A stretch of DNA of 64,000 nucleotides from Limnanthes douglasii subsp. nivea (GCA_036936605.1 JAUPFV010000005.1:47760742-47824741); one strand, 5' to 3'. Shown: positions 35,062 through 48,000, counted from the stretch's first letter. Notes: generated from the letters alone by a model not told the origin. Numbers and translations are program-made.

Positions 35062-35753
35062 CAGTGTTTTAAAAATCATTAGAGGCGTACGCCTTGAGGC
35101 GCACCTTGAATCGGGTTCGGTTATAAACCGAACCTAGGCGTACGCATTTAATGATGCAGATGGTGCGTACGCCTTCAGGTGAACGCCTCAAAGTAGTAAA
35201 AGGCGTACGCCTAAAAAATAAATGTAATATTTAGAGATAACCGACTTTTTACTGTTCTTTAATCCTTTAATATGTATCTGCATGTCTTTTGTTTCTTTTT
35301 CTATCTCTTAACTTCACCATTTCATAAAAAAATTGGTTGGTTTCTCTCATTTCACAATTTATAAGTCTGTTCTTTCTTTGCTTATAGTTTTAGAATTATA
35401 TAGTTAAGTTAATATGTAACTGTAATATAACTATATAACTTAACTATGTAACTATATAATATTAGTAGATTTACCTATCTTTTAATGGGCCCTAATTGGT
35501 TTTGCATGTTATATAGTATGAGTAGATTTTGCTAGTTCTCATTTTATATTAATGGGTACCATTTGATTCTGGATATTATATATTATATATTATATATAGT
35601 ATGAGTATGTATAGTTTATGTTTGGTTCTGTATAGTTATGTTTAGTTCTATTTAATTTACGTTTTATACGCCTTGAGGCATACGCCTCGAGGTACCGTTT
35701 TGCCTTTTAGGAGTCTACCGCTTCGAGGCACCGTTTCGAATTTTCGAACATTG
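35062..35753. mobile_element. hAT-type non-autonomous element, 692 bp, 8-bp target duplication
   Basis: Ends CAGTGTTTTAAAAATC and (inverted) CAATGTTCGAAAATTC match at 12 of 16 bases. The flanks are the direct repeat TGTGCTAC at 35054..35061 and 35754..35761. An 8-bp duplication and CA(G)TGTT ends fit the hAT superfamily. The ends carry several copies of the palindrome GGCGTACGCC. No coding sequence. Confidence 0.8.
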
Positions 35754-36246
35754 TGTGCTACTATAGGATGCGAATTGTTTACAAAATTTCCAACAAAACA
35801 TCCTAATCATTCAGATTAATTAGTTAAATGAAACTAACCGTTGTTGCCGTCCTTTGCTACGACAGTAAGCAAGGTACCCTTATACTTGCCACATAAGTGG
35901 GTTCCATCGACAAACAACATTGGACAGCATGAATGGATACCATGAAGGGACGAGACGAATGCTACAAAACAAGAACCCTCTTTACGCTTTACACCAGAAC
36001 CCTTGTGTGCTACTATAGGATGCGAATTGTTTACAAAATTTCCAACAAAACATCCTAATCATTCAGATTAATTAGTTAAATGAAACTAACCGTTGTTGCC
36101 GTCCTTTGGTACGATAGTAAGCAAGGTACCCTTATACTTGCCATATAAATGGGTTCCATCGACAAACAACATTGGACGACATGAATGGAAACCCTAAAGG
36201 GACGAACCGAATGCTACAAAACAAGAACCCTCTTTACGCTTTACAC
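35754..36246. repeat. 252-bp tandem duplication containing the catalytic transposase exon
   Basis: 35754..36005 is repeated from 36006 with a few percent divergence. Each copy holds the end of the exon encoding LFVDGTH and the GTTAGT donor. The right copy has an in-frame TAG (SSL-stop-GF); the left copy does not. Confidence 0.85.
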
Positions 36247-36249
36247 CAA

Positions 36250-36370
36250 AACCCTTACCACCAGAGCTCTTATCACCAGAACTTTTTTCACCAGAACACT
36301 TATCACCAGAACCCTTACCACCAGAACTATTTTCACCAGAATACTTATCACCAGAACATTTATCGAATAC
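36250..36370 (-). repeat. 15-bp coding minisatellite (SGDKx pentapeptides)
   Basis: TTCTGGTGATAAG-type units repeat about eight times. In the transposase frame they read SGDKY, SGENS, SGGKG, SGDKC, SGEKS, SGDKS, SGGKG. The family B transposase has no such insert at this position. Confidence 0.8.
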
Positions 36371-36699
36371 GTGTTTATGAGAAAACTAACCCGTTTTAAA
36401 CACCCCAAATCAAGATATAGCCCCAACCCAACAAAATCTTTCTAGTTATTAAAGAAACAATTATTGTGATCCCCGCAGGAGTAGGTAATTAGGTAGTCAC
36501 CTGTGACAAGCTCCTCCCATATGTTCTCCACATAGTCTTGGCTGTGAAAGCTTTCAAACTCCGTGAAAGGCAAAGTTGTGGTTTGGTGACCATGTTTAAA
36601 AATAAAAACTAGTGATTTAGACATACCTTATCTTGCACTGAACAAGCTATTAGTTATTAATCACAAAAAAACAGTGCAAGTTATTAATTACTGCACTGA

Positions 36700-37080
36700 T
36701 AAACTCGCATCTTATCATGCGATTTGTGTAAACTATAAGCTGTGAATTATGTGTAGTTTTAGTATACAATTGACCAATTCGCATCCTCTCTCGAGAGTTG
36801 TTTGCAAATCAAGTAGTATACTCACACTAGCCAAAATGTAAACAATTCGTAATTGTACCTGAGATTTGTTCTCAACTCTTGAATTTCGTGATAGTTGTTG
36901 CAACTCTTATAAACACAATTCACAGGATATCCCGAGAGATGCATGCAATTCGCATGAAACCATGCGAATTGGTAACACAATTAGCATCTTCCCCATTAGA
37001 TACATCACACAATTCACATCTTTAACGTTGGAAAATCATAAAACAATTCGCATCTTATGTCAGGAATGCCTGAACAACTA
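36700..37080. repeat. Family A motif cluster near the right end
   Basis: AACTCGCATCTTATCATGCG (36704), CAATTCGCATCCTCTCTCGA (36776), and CAATTCGCATGAAACCATGC with GAATTGG (36948 on, a clear palindrome) lie upstream of the transposase start codon, i.e. in its leader or promoter. Confidence 0.82.
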
Positions 37081-37740
37081 AAACTCATAGTCTACACATG
37101 TTTCACGTTTGAAATAAAAATCTAATACACTAAAAATGAGTATAAAACTTCATAAATAAGGATTAACGACAAACATTAACAAAATAAGCACAGATCACTG
37201 GAACAAAAATAAAATAAAAAACAGAGAAAAGCTCGAACAAGATTTACTAAGAACATAAACAGTAGAATAACACATATTCTAACTCAGAAATCCAACAAAT
37301 AACTTCGAAATCGGTAGTTAATCACGATTACCTAAAAGCAACACGATTACTCAAAACCAACAGCTTCCAACAATGACGATCAGTTCCTGTATGTAGAAAA
37401 CGGTGGTTAGATAGGTTTTGTACATAACTTACAGATATAAATAGACCTTCTAACGCTCCGATCACCTGAAAATTGTGCTTTCAGTCGTGCTTCATGGTTG
37501 TTCGTAGGGTTAGGTGGTTAGAGCATCTAACAAATTTAAATCTTTAAAAGCTAGAAAAGTATAAACGAAACAGAAAATTATGCTTATATGGTGGGTTAAA
37601 GGTAGTTAGGGTATTAAAATAATGTTAAGTATTAAATGACAATTAGGTAGTTAAATTAGGTATTAAGTGACAATTGATCAAACCTTATGCACTAGATGAC
37701 AATTGAATAATTGAGTGAGTATTATAGGTGCAATTTCCCT

Positions 37741-38201
37741 ATATTTTGTTGAAGAATTTAAACTTTTTTTTATAAAACAACATTTTAAAAACAAAATGAA
37801 AGGATATAATATATATTTAGTGGGAAAATTTAAAATTGGAAAAATTAGTTTTTTTGGTGGACGATTTAGCCGGACCCTTAGCCTTACTCAATTATGACCT
37901 GTGAGGGCCATGACCTTTGGCCGTACTCAATTAAAACACCTTGGTTGGCTGGCCCGTGACTAATTGACGTCACCTTGTCAGCTTGCTCAAGTGGAGCTTT
38001 TGACCTGTGCAGTATGGTACCAAATTATGAAGACGACACAGCAGGTGAGTTAAGGAGGATAAGCTTTCATCTTTCACATGCGATGCTGTAACCGATTCTT
38101 TTCTTTACGCCAAAACCTAACCACATTCACACCAAAACTGTATATATTTTCTTCATCGTTTCCATCGAACTGAGTATACAAATCTCACTCCATCTTCAGC
38201 C
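37741..38201. promoter_or_regulatory. GALAK promoter and 5' leader
   Basis: The 460 bp between the MULE end and the GALAK ATG. A TATA-like ACTGTATATATTTTC lies at 38137..38151, about 55 bases before the ATG. Confidence 0.5.
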
Positions 38202-41200
38202 ATGGGCCAATCTCCTTGGCCTACTGATGCCGAGGTAATCATCAAATTCCACAGACACCTCTCAAATGTCTATTTCTTATCGTATTTCTATGGCATATAC
38301 ATTTTCGAAGCACTTGATTATCAACTTTTCTTTCTAGATCCTACATATTTGTTGAATTTTGATTGGCTTGTGTTTCAATGTGATTGTCCAATGGAGCTAC
38401 GTGGTTAGATAGGTGTATTTTGAATGCTTTTCTATATGTTGAGCTCGCAGTTGAATGTGATAAGGAAGGTAGTTTCAGAAATGTCTGGGAAAGATGCTAA
38501 GGATGTTCGAGTTGTAGTCTCTCCGTATCGGATATGTCCTTTGGGAGCTCACATTGATCACCAGGTTTTCTTGCCAATTCCTGTTTCTGTCAGATGTGTA
38601 GCTAACACGGTTGAAATTAAAATCATAATACATGTTTATAGGGTGGCACTGTTTCAGCTATGACAATCGATAAGGGAATACTTCTCGGATTTGTTCCATC
38701 TGTTGATTCTCAGGTACTAGCAGGACATTCTTTTTCATTTAGATCTAGTTTCTAAGCATCATGAAAAAAATTAGACTAATATCTCATACTACTGAATTTT
38801 GGTACTTGTTGCTATTTTCTCTACTAAGAATTTTAAAACTCCTTTTCGAGGATTGCGTTTTCGAAAGGGTGTCGTCACTAACTCTTAATTAAGTCGAGTT
38901 AGAAATTGCAGGTATGGATTGCTTATTACTTTATCCTATTATCATCTTTAAGCATGTGCATAAAATTTGATCAGAATCTATACGCTTCGACGTAGACCAA
39001 CATGTATCTATGTTGCTATATTTCGTATACGACTTCTCTTGTTTGAGACCGTGGATATATACGTCTATGGTAACATTAAACTTTTCATTTTTATCTTCTT
39101 TTGTTGGTTTGTGTACTAAACCTTCTGCTTATACTAAACACAACTTTAACTTGAAGTGGTTATACCAGTATTTTGGAAAAAAATATTTTTGTACTCGAAG
39201 CCGCCGTTTTTTTCTTTTCTGCTCTCTTTGTTAGGTCGCAACGCTCTCTACAAAGATTCAAGGAATCCCTTTTTGACTAGTAGACATATTTTCCTTTTAA
39301 TCCTAAAGATGCCGACCAGGAATACATATTTTCTATTGACCTCTAATGATACTTAGTCGATGGTTATTTATCAGATATCATTTACCTCGGTAAATACAAG
39401 TCTGGAAGCCCTATGTTGAAATGAGGATAAAATTTTGTCAAAACATGCCTTGTGAATTTAGAGGTGAAAGATTCAGGTTTGAATTACTTGTCTTTTGTGA
39501 GATAACTTCTATGTTCGGGTGATCGTTAACACAGGGAGTATCATATACACCAGAATGCTCCGAGTTTAGGAAGCCAGAAACCCAGTTGTTGTCAACATGC
39601 ACTTCAGTTCATCTTTTCAATTTTTTACATTAGACTCTATTCTATCTATATTTATCAGAAATACTATGATGGTATCTTCTGCTTTACTGACCTTCGTCAT
39701 TTCTTTGTAGGTTTTATTGCGTTCAGCACAGTTTGAAGGAGAAGTTCAATTCAGGTGCGAGGGGATCCCATAAATGTATTCTTGTTCCCATATATCTCTA
39801 ATACCAACTTCAGAAAATCAAAGTTTGGTTATATTGCTGCCCTCATTCTATTGCCATGTTGTAAATTGTTGTTTTAGTTATCAAATCAAGTTTTAGTGGT
39901 TTTATATTGTGAAAGTCTGATTTTCTGCTTGTTTTGTTAGCATAAATAACTATAACATTTTCTTTTTTTGAGATACTAGATGATATGATAAGTTGTGTAT
40001 TCTTATTTGATAGTTGGAATGGAACTTTAATGTATATCTTTTTCCCATCTATAACTACTTGATGTTTTTCAAAACTGTTCCTATATATTTCATGTATCTC
40101 TTGGTGGGATGCGTATTTTATGCTACACAGTCCTTTGGTATTCTCTTCATCTCTTGTGCCATTTTTAGAATGATCAATGAAAAGAAATGTAGCAGACATC
40201 ACGTGATACAGAACATATAAGATTAGATAATTGTTTGTTTTATTCAATTTGATCATGTCCGTGTAGTACTTCCATTACTTGTACATTCGTGATCATAATG
40301 TATTGTTTCGTCAAGATATAATTGAACTAAATTAACCTCAAACATTGTCACTTTGCGGCTTTTAGGGTTGATGAAGTACAGAATTCGATGGACACCACTA
40401 AGAAGAGCGCGAGTAATTCTTCTACGTTAAAACAATTACCTAGCTGGGGAAATTATGCTAGGGGAGCTGTATATGCTTTGCAGACCAAGGGAAACAAGCT
40501 TGCACAGGTTAGATCTGTTTCCTTGTCTTTAGTTTTGAATATTATAATTTTTTTGTTTCTTATATGGATTTATTCTTTGTACCATCACAAAATGTAGATT
40601 AGGCTTGCATTTAACTTTATTGGACTGTCTTGTTTGATTGCTGGATGTGAGGGGCTTTATTTCCGACTCCTACAAAATTAGGCCATGAAAATGAGACAAT
40701 GAGAGGGGAACATCAAGTTACACAAATGATGACTTATTCATTTTTAATCCGATTTTTGGAGGTTCCTCTTCCTTTGTTTGCATAACGAGAATTATTTGTG
40801 TAGAAGAGAAAATTGAATGAGACCAAGACAGAAAAATTGCTGTTCCTGTGTCAGGTTCTCTCTTAGGCAGCAGAAAATGCATATGGTAATTGAACTCGTG
40901 AAAACTATTGTTCTGACGGAGCAGCTTTGGAGTTTATACTGATTGCCGGATAGCATATTTCAGTATCATTAATCGAGGACCACGGTTTGAAGTTGGTAAA
41001 CAAAGTTCCAGTGTAGGTAAGTAGGATATATGAAGTTCTTTCTCTGGGTGTGCCGAGGTGGCATTGTCATCGAAGATCATATTTATCTATTTATTTAGTG
41101 GCACTTGCTGGTCTGACCAAGGAAGGTTTGTGTTTAATGACATTTGAATTCAGATGCACACCATTATTAGTCGATTGACCTGTTAGAGAGCTTTATCCTC

Positions 41201-44200
41201 ATGTTCAGGTTTTTTTTCTTCTAACAAAAAGGAAACTGAATACTTGGGGAAGAATAAATTCTCTAGTTCTAATTTATATGCCTAAAACCCCATTAATAAT
41301 CTACCAAACTACCATAATATAGTACTAAAAACCTATAAAGAATGTAAGAAAATCATATTGCAGTTTTAAAGATTTTTTGATATGAAAGTTGCTAAAGATT
41401 TGAACTATTCACATTTTTGTCATACTATCACACAGCCTGAATGTCTTCTAATCAATGAGTTCATTCTTGAAGGGAATTACAGGATACATTTGTGGTTCTG
41501 AGGGTTTGGACAGTTCGGGCCTTAGCTCTTCCGCCGCTGTAAGTACTCCTCCCTATAAACCATTAACCAGTATCTCTTACACTGAATAAATATTCTATAC
41601 TGTTGACACCGTTCTAGGTAGTACGATTTCAAACTGAGCTAAGAGAGGTGTAATTACTAATGCTCACAGACTAGCATCGTTTTCACATCTGAAATGGGTT
41701 TCTTGTTTTTTTTTTTTTTGTAGTGATAAGATTAAATAAATAAATTATCAACAGAGAGTGGCTATAAATAGAACAGGAAGAGCAACTTGTGCATTGGGCG
41801 GGAGTGGAGTGGACTGCATAAGAAAGAGATGGGAATGGAGAGAGAGAGATAGAGAGTAGGGTCAGTTTCCATATTTATTTGCTGTTTTATTTTGGTACGA
41901 GAGGGATGGTGCCTATATTTTAGTGATAGTTGTTAGCATGATCAAATTGCTTTTTGCTACACAGCTCATAAGGGAACTAATTTCAAAATTAGTAATATTT
42001 TAAGAGATATTTGTAAATTGCAATTAGGAAAAGCTATTGGCGGGTTAAAATGAAATAGATTTATTGATCTTTGTTGGTTGAAGATCTCTTGAAATTGTTT
42101 ATTGTCTATATGATATTAATTCATAAATTAAATCCTCTGCACTACAAGCTGTAACATTCTAACCATCTCGCATAGTACAATAACTAGATGGTTGTGCACT
42201 GAGGTGTCCTTATTTACATGTGCATAAGCATACATTGAAGCTTCAAATGATCCCGTGCTTCAGATTAACTTGAATCTCCTTTCGTGTATCACTCTATGGA
42301 TTTAACAGGTTGGAGTTGCTTACTTGTTAGCTCTGGAAACTGCGAATAACTTGGCAATACTTCCAGAGGAAAATATTGAATACGATCGGTGCGTCTTGTT
42401 TATCCTTGAAATGCTATATACATTAATTCTCTGTTGAATCTGTGTGTATCAAGTCTATAAACCACTCATGAATGTGATGTAGCTTAAGCTTTTTGTCAAA
42501 TCGCATTAACGAACAGAATGTCTCTAAAGGAAATCCATGGCATTTATTGCCCTTCTGATCATGCCCTGGTTGGTCTTAAGTTTTGTAAAACACCAAGAGG
42601 ATAATGTGTATTATATTTATGTTATTTTGAATTATCGTCTTACGTAGCAAGAAGCGTAAAGCGGCAATAAGTTTTTTTTTTTCCATCTAATCTGTTCTTC
42701 ATCTTCGTAGATTTTGTTGAAAGTTCATAATCCCTGTAATCCTTTTTCTTTCTAGCCATAAACATATTCAAAGTCAAATATAAAGTCTCTCCAAAAGTTC
42801 AATTAGATGGTTTAACCTAGCTGATAAAAGATACTGTACTGTACCAGTATCTAGCATGGTTTCAGCTCAACTTTCTAACCATCTGCCAGTAGAAAATAGT
42901 TATGAATAAAGCAACGAGTATGACGTATATGTATTAATAAATCTATATTCAAACTATCTGTCTAAGATGAACGGTGACTGTGATCTACTAAGAAGATTTG
43001 CAATGATGATTGTTCAGTAGGAGACTCTTGAATATAATCCTTTGCCAATAGAAAGTTACTGCAATATATAGTAGATTACTGTCAGAATAGTGGTTAGTTA
43101 TATGTTATGCTTGTTATTCTGGTAGTGAATATTTTTACTGACACACAGAACTATCTTTTGTGAAGACTATGGTTTTCTAAGTCAACTTTTCTGCATTGGT
43201 AGGATTATTGAAAATGAATATTTGGGTCTGAGGAATGGCATCTTGGATCAGTCTGCTATATTGCTTTCGAGTTACAGCTGTCTAACATGCATGAACTGCA
43301 AGGTAAGTTTTATTGATTACATTGATAAAGACCAATTTGACTGGAGAAAGAACATATGCATCTATAATAAATGTAAATTCAATACTATGCAAATAATATT
43401 ATGTTGCTAGGTCTTGCATTTTCAATTTTCGCTGTTCTTTCTCTATTTAAACCGTTTTTTCTACTTTCTGTTTTTTTTGTATACTACTGATATAGTTGTC
43501 AAGTAAATAAGCTGAAAATTGATCTTCGATAATAAGTCTACTGTAAAGGTTCAGATGTAAACCTGGAAACTTACTACATCTAATTCATTCCTTGACATGT
43601 TCCATTCCGTTCCTAATCGTCTGGGTTGTTAATCACTGCAGCTTTTATCTTTTATATGTTTGCTATTGTTAGAAAAATTACTTCTCTCAATCTTATGTGA
43701 TATGTTCATTTTTCAAATCTTTTTGTAATAAAATAAGCATCCACCATAAATATTGGTCGAGGTTTTCATTCAAATACAACTCTTTCCTTGATGTAATTTT
43801 CATTACCATTCTTTTGACTCTTAACAGAGCCTGAGGGTAATTTAGTAAATTAAACGAAATGTATGAGTCCAATTTAGTGTTGTCAGAAGGCCAATGCACT
43901 GAAAGAGGTAGCCTTCTCTAATGACCGAGACGAGAGGCTGTAGCAGAGGCAAAAGCCCGAGTGAAGTGTGGCAAAAATTAACCACCAAGAACTTAGCGTT
44001 AGATTTCTAAATAGAACTTACTGAAATTTAAAACAAAAAATGTACTGGAATGTACTTTGGTAAACAGAAAAGTCCTAAACCCATAATAATCATATTCCAA
44101 ATTTCAAATATAAAAAACTAGTATCTTCAAAAATGAAAACTCGTGAAAATATTTCGTGATCAAGAGCATTTCTAAATTATTTGAGGACATTGGCTAATGT

Positions 44201-47200
44201 GGAGTCATATTTATTCACTTCTGTAATGATTTTTAGTATACTAAAAGTTCTTTAATGCTTAGTGAGAAATTATTACACACATCTCGTGCTACTGACTCCC
44301 ATTTACTGATTAAAATTTATAAAAGTAGTTTGGTTCAGGTTGCTAACCAAGGCCGATTGTTGAACTTAGTTTATGATTTGTTAGAGCATAATATACCATC
44401 TTCGCCCATAACAAACTGTGGTTAACTGTAGGATCTTCAGATTTTACGATTTTGAGATAAGCCAAAGACTTAAAACGCATATGTTTAATGAGTTAAGACT
44501 GGATATGCATGGTTTTATGCGTTTTTTGAGGTTGTAATTTACGATGTCACAATTCTGTGTCCATCCTTTATTCCTTGATGCCATTACTGTCTTATATACA
44601 TCCCCATCATCGAGAACATAATCTTGGGGATCAGTATTTGCATTCATCGTTTCAGTTCTCCGTGTTTTGAGTCATCTCTGTCACATCCTTTCAGTTCCTC
44701 CATGCATCTTTGAGTTATCTCTGGAATAATCACTCTCTCTCTTTCAGTTTTGATGGCATTATATTTCTGTTTGTCTTGGCTTTCTGGAATCTCATAAGTC
44801 CAATGCTATTTGCAGACTAAAGAATACAAGCTTATTCGTCCACCAAAATTGCATAAACCCTACAAGATATTATTAGCATTTTCAGGACTGAGGCAGGCAT
44901 TGACTACTAACCCTGGATATAATCGACGAGTTGCAGAGTGTCAAGAGGCTGCTAGAGTGCTTCTAGAGTATGATCCTTCTCTCTTATACTGAGAACCAAC
45001 TAAAGAATTTGATTGTGTGCTTATATATATCATAAAGTGCCGAGAAAATGTGAAATTATTTGATAAATTTTAACTAAATATTCACCATATATTGTATATA
45101 AAAGTGATTGAGAAAATTAAGAAACAAAATTGATATCTCGAGTTTAATGTAGTTGTGTTTAACTCGAACATAAAGATAAAGCCGAAGCAAAGCAAGTTAA
45201 TAGTGTATCAGAGGAATTATGCGTGGCACCAAGTTGTTCTGCCTTTTCCTTATTTTGTACGCCTGAATACCTATAAAAATGGAGACCTGTCTGTATAAAC
45301 TTAAAATATACAATGAGTTACAGACATTAGATGGATTAGATAATGAAAAACGGCTATGGGTATGACTATTGGACATGAGAGTTTCTGAAGGTGAATTATT
45401 TTTTCTAAGCTAATCTGAGCCAATGAGTAGGTAGACTTTAGTGTTTTGATGCTTCAAGTATTCTTATATTTGGGAACTTTTAAGAAGCTGACGATGGAGA
45501 GTGCTGTTGGCCAATAACTACTGAAGTTGAATAAAAAGGAACTTTATAAAAGTGTCTCTCTCCGCGTCTATGTATTATTTTTTGCCCAGGTGCTATCATT
45601 GAAATTTTCATTTACTCCCCTGTATGGAACTCAGCTTGAAAGCTTTATCAGCAGTTCAAGTTTAAAGAGACTCTGGCTAGTCATTGTTTTGTTAGCTTAT
45701 GCGAATGTAGGCTTTTTTATTAGTCCTATCTATTCGGAGAATACGGGTCCTGGATTATGATACTTCTTCTGCTCTGTGTTTTCTTCTCAGTGCTTCGGGA
45801 AGTGGTGAATTGGAGCCTCTCTTGTGCAACGGCAAGAACTTCTACCTTTCTTCTTAATTTTTAAACTCAATTTACTTTTACTATTTGCATTCTGATTTGT
45901 GGTCCTCTCCTGAACAGTTGAACCAGCAGCCTTTGAAGCCTACAAGGTATGCTCTTATCTTTATTTTTTCTAATTTATTTATGTGTTCGTAACACTGTGA
46001 TGTAATATACACTGTCCAAACCAAACCAATTTAAAGACCCCGGATTCATTGTTAAGTAGCATACAGTTGAGTCTTTTACTAGTATCCTTTGCTGTCAAAT
46101 AGACCTCCAAAGAGAAGGATTGGTACTCTCTGTAACAGACATTTTTAATACCGAGATCTAGATAAATATTTTCCATATAGTTGGAACATATATTATCTCT
46201 CTACATATGACAAACTACAAAAACGAAGAGTTATAACGTGTCTCTTTCGACGACTTCTTATAGCGCTCATAAAAACTTGGGCATGGCTTATATGTATCTG
46301 ACTGTTCTTTGTTTATGTTTTGTTTTGTTGGGCAGTATAAACTGGAAGCCAATATAGCCAGAAGAGCTGAGCATTATTTTTCGGAGAATACAAGGGTTAT
46401 CAAAGGCAATAATCCAATATTTTATTTTCACTCTTCACAGCTCTAATCACTTTTTGCTCAATTTGTAGCTAAAATGAATGACTTCTTCAGGACTAGAAGC
46501 TTGGGCTTCTGGCAATCTGGAAGATTTCGGAGATCTCATTTCTGCATCTGGCTTGAGCTCTATAAAAAATTATGAATCTGGTATACGTCCTTTCTTTAGT
46601 TTTTATTCTCTATTCTCTACTCTTGCTACTGATTTGACCTGAACCTGCGGATCTTCGAGCTGCCAACTAGTGTTTGTTCATTCGTCCTTGAGTTGCCAAC
46701 TAGTGTTTGTTCATTCATTACATAAAATTCTTGTTGTTTTGGTTCAAAAGTCACCTCTTACTTTCTAAAGACTTCAAAATATTGTTTATTTTAGTGATCT
46801 GGATTGTATTTGGGTTTGCAAAGTTGTAAACAGATGCACCTATTGTTTTGTTTAGAAAGAAAATTTACTGGAAAAATTACCTCTTGAATATATAAGAAAC
46901 AACTACTTGTTTCTTTGCTTGGAAAAAGTTATTACTGTTTTGGAGATCCAAACAGAGTCTGAGATTCTAATTGATAACATGGTGTACTTGTTAAAGGTGC
47001 TGAACCACTTATACAGCTGTATGAGATTCTGCTGAGAGCACCTGGTGTACTTGGGGCACGCTTCAGTGGCGCCGGATTCAGGGGATGCTGTCTCGCATTA
47101 GTAACCGATGATCATGCTGAAGCTGCTGCTACTTTCATTAGCAAGGAGTATCGCAAACTTCAGCCTGATCTGACAAGTGAGATCAACCAAGACAGATTGG

Positions 47201-47241
47201 TTTTAATATGCGAAGCCGGTGACTCTGCCCGTGTACTCTAA
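38202..47241 (+). CDS. GALAK: Galacturonokinase (GHMP kinase family), complete, 14 exons
   Basis: Phosphorylates D-galacturonic acid to its 1-phosphate with ATP, the first step in salvage of pectin-derived sugar towards UDP-GalA. Exons: 38202..38234, 38451..38564, 38642..38713, 39711..39754, 40366..40507, 41474..41539, 42309..42388, 43203..43302, 44816..44967, 45791..45831, 45918..45946, 46336..46405, 46491..46580, 46997..47241. All join in frame to 425 residues, the family length. Motifs: RICPLGAHIDHQ (sugar-binding signature), GLDSSGLSSSAAVGVAY (ATP-binding loop), LAFSGLRQALTTNPGYNRR, and GARFSGAGFRGCCLALV (GHMP motif 3). Introns after 45831 and 46405 start with GC instead of GT; all others are GT-AG. 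No stop or frameshift. Galactokinase was considered, but the sequence follows the GalA kinase branch. Confidence 0.93.
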
Positions 47242-47869
47242 TAAACCAACAACACCAAAGAAGTCAGCTCAACACACTGCTGTAAGTGACCTCGACACAC
47301 AGACTGAACTCTAATGAAACAACAAAACCAAAGAAGTCCCTCAACAGACTGTACTGCTACATTCTTTTACGATAAGCACCGAGTGAGTTCAATCATTTTT
47401 TAAACAAATGTGATAGGTCCAATTCTTCTATTTTTAATTCTTTTCTTAGTTTACGAAATTGTAAATCTCCCAAGTATTCTCTGAATTTCTACCATAACTG
47501 GGATAGAAACATTCAATATTAATCTTTGTATCAGTATTGTACACTTGATCGGTGGTGGATGAACTTTAAGTTTACATAATTCTCATCTGAATTTGTTTAA
47601 TTTAGGAGTTTCCAAACTCGGCCGCCGTTGATATTATATTTTTTGTGTCTTCCAAAAAACATGACAAAAATCGAAACGGACTTGCCTGTGTCGCTCCATC
47701 TTGCTAGAAAACCGGACTATTCGTTCTGGAAGTTATATCGACCTTCAGCTGCTTCTAGTAACTGCACCTGGTTGAGAAACCCACATTTCGGTATGCCTCG
47801 TAAAATAAAAGAAAATATATTACGCTCTAAACCAGTATTTGCCTCGTAAAATAAAAGAATAGGGTTAAG
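47242..47869. other. GALAK 3' region
   Basis: Probable 3' UTR and spacer. A direct repeat, GCCTCGTAAAATAAAAGAA, occurs at about 47795 and 47841, just before the family B element. No gene seen. Confidence 0.5.
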
Positions 47870-48000
47870 TACCATTTAAGACCCAATACCCAAAATAATT
47901 TCCATTTAAGACCCATATTTTGATATATCTCCAAGAAAGGTCCGTTTTTGTGAAATATTTACTATCTAAGATCCATCGATACCTTTTATACCCCTGTTTA

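Larger units (their letters stand above)
33752..36624 (-). pseudogene. MULE transposase, family A
   Basis: Pieces in transcript order: the MuDR-type N-terminus from ATG 36624 (LITYSCGDHNNCFF); a loss of the middle part; a Ser/Gly/Lys pentapeptide expansion (36250..36370); the exon with catalytic Asp (LFVDGTHLYGKYKGTLLT, 36091..36213), repeated at 35839..35961; an intron filled with family A motifs and a hAT-type insertion; then 34806..33752 with QITFISDRHSGIVNVVS (second Asp region), KYAQAYNKGKRYSSMAYTAA, the SWIM finger CYCGSWQQECFPCSH and the knuckle CDHCSKSGHNRRTC. Stops (for example TAA before SFNNQ at about 34360) and frameshifts near 34550 and in the 34246-34360 stretch disable it. It is about 45-50% similar by eye to the family B enzyme. 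Confidence 0.82.
33485..37740 (-). mobile_element. Family A MULE, right part with transposase and right terminus
   Basis: Continues the element broken at 19231. The right end at about 37740, read as reverse complement (GGGAAATTGCACCTATAATA, then CTCACTCAATTATTCAATT), aligns with the left end of the second family A copy at 60366 (GAGAAAAGTACCAGTAATTA, then CCCACTCAAGTATCTAATT). These are therefore degenerate terminal inverted repeats. It ends about 460 bp before the GALAK start codon. Confidence 0.7.

Noticed and set aside
36172..36445. Repetitive frames (YHQNPYHQN-type, and a second frame) on the plus strand
   Set aside because: They read the antisense of the 15-bp coding repeat of the minus-strand transposase.
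43303..44815. Possible extra gene within the 1.5-kb GALAK intron 8
   Set aside because: Only short frames without similarity; the flanking exons join perfectly in frame.
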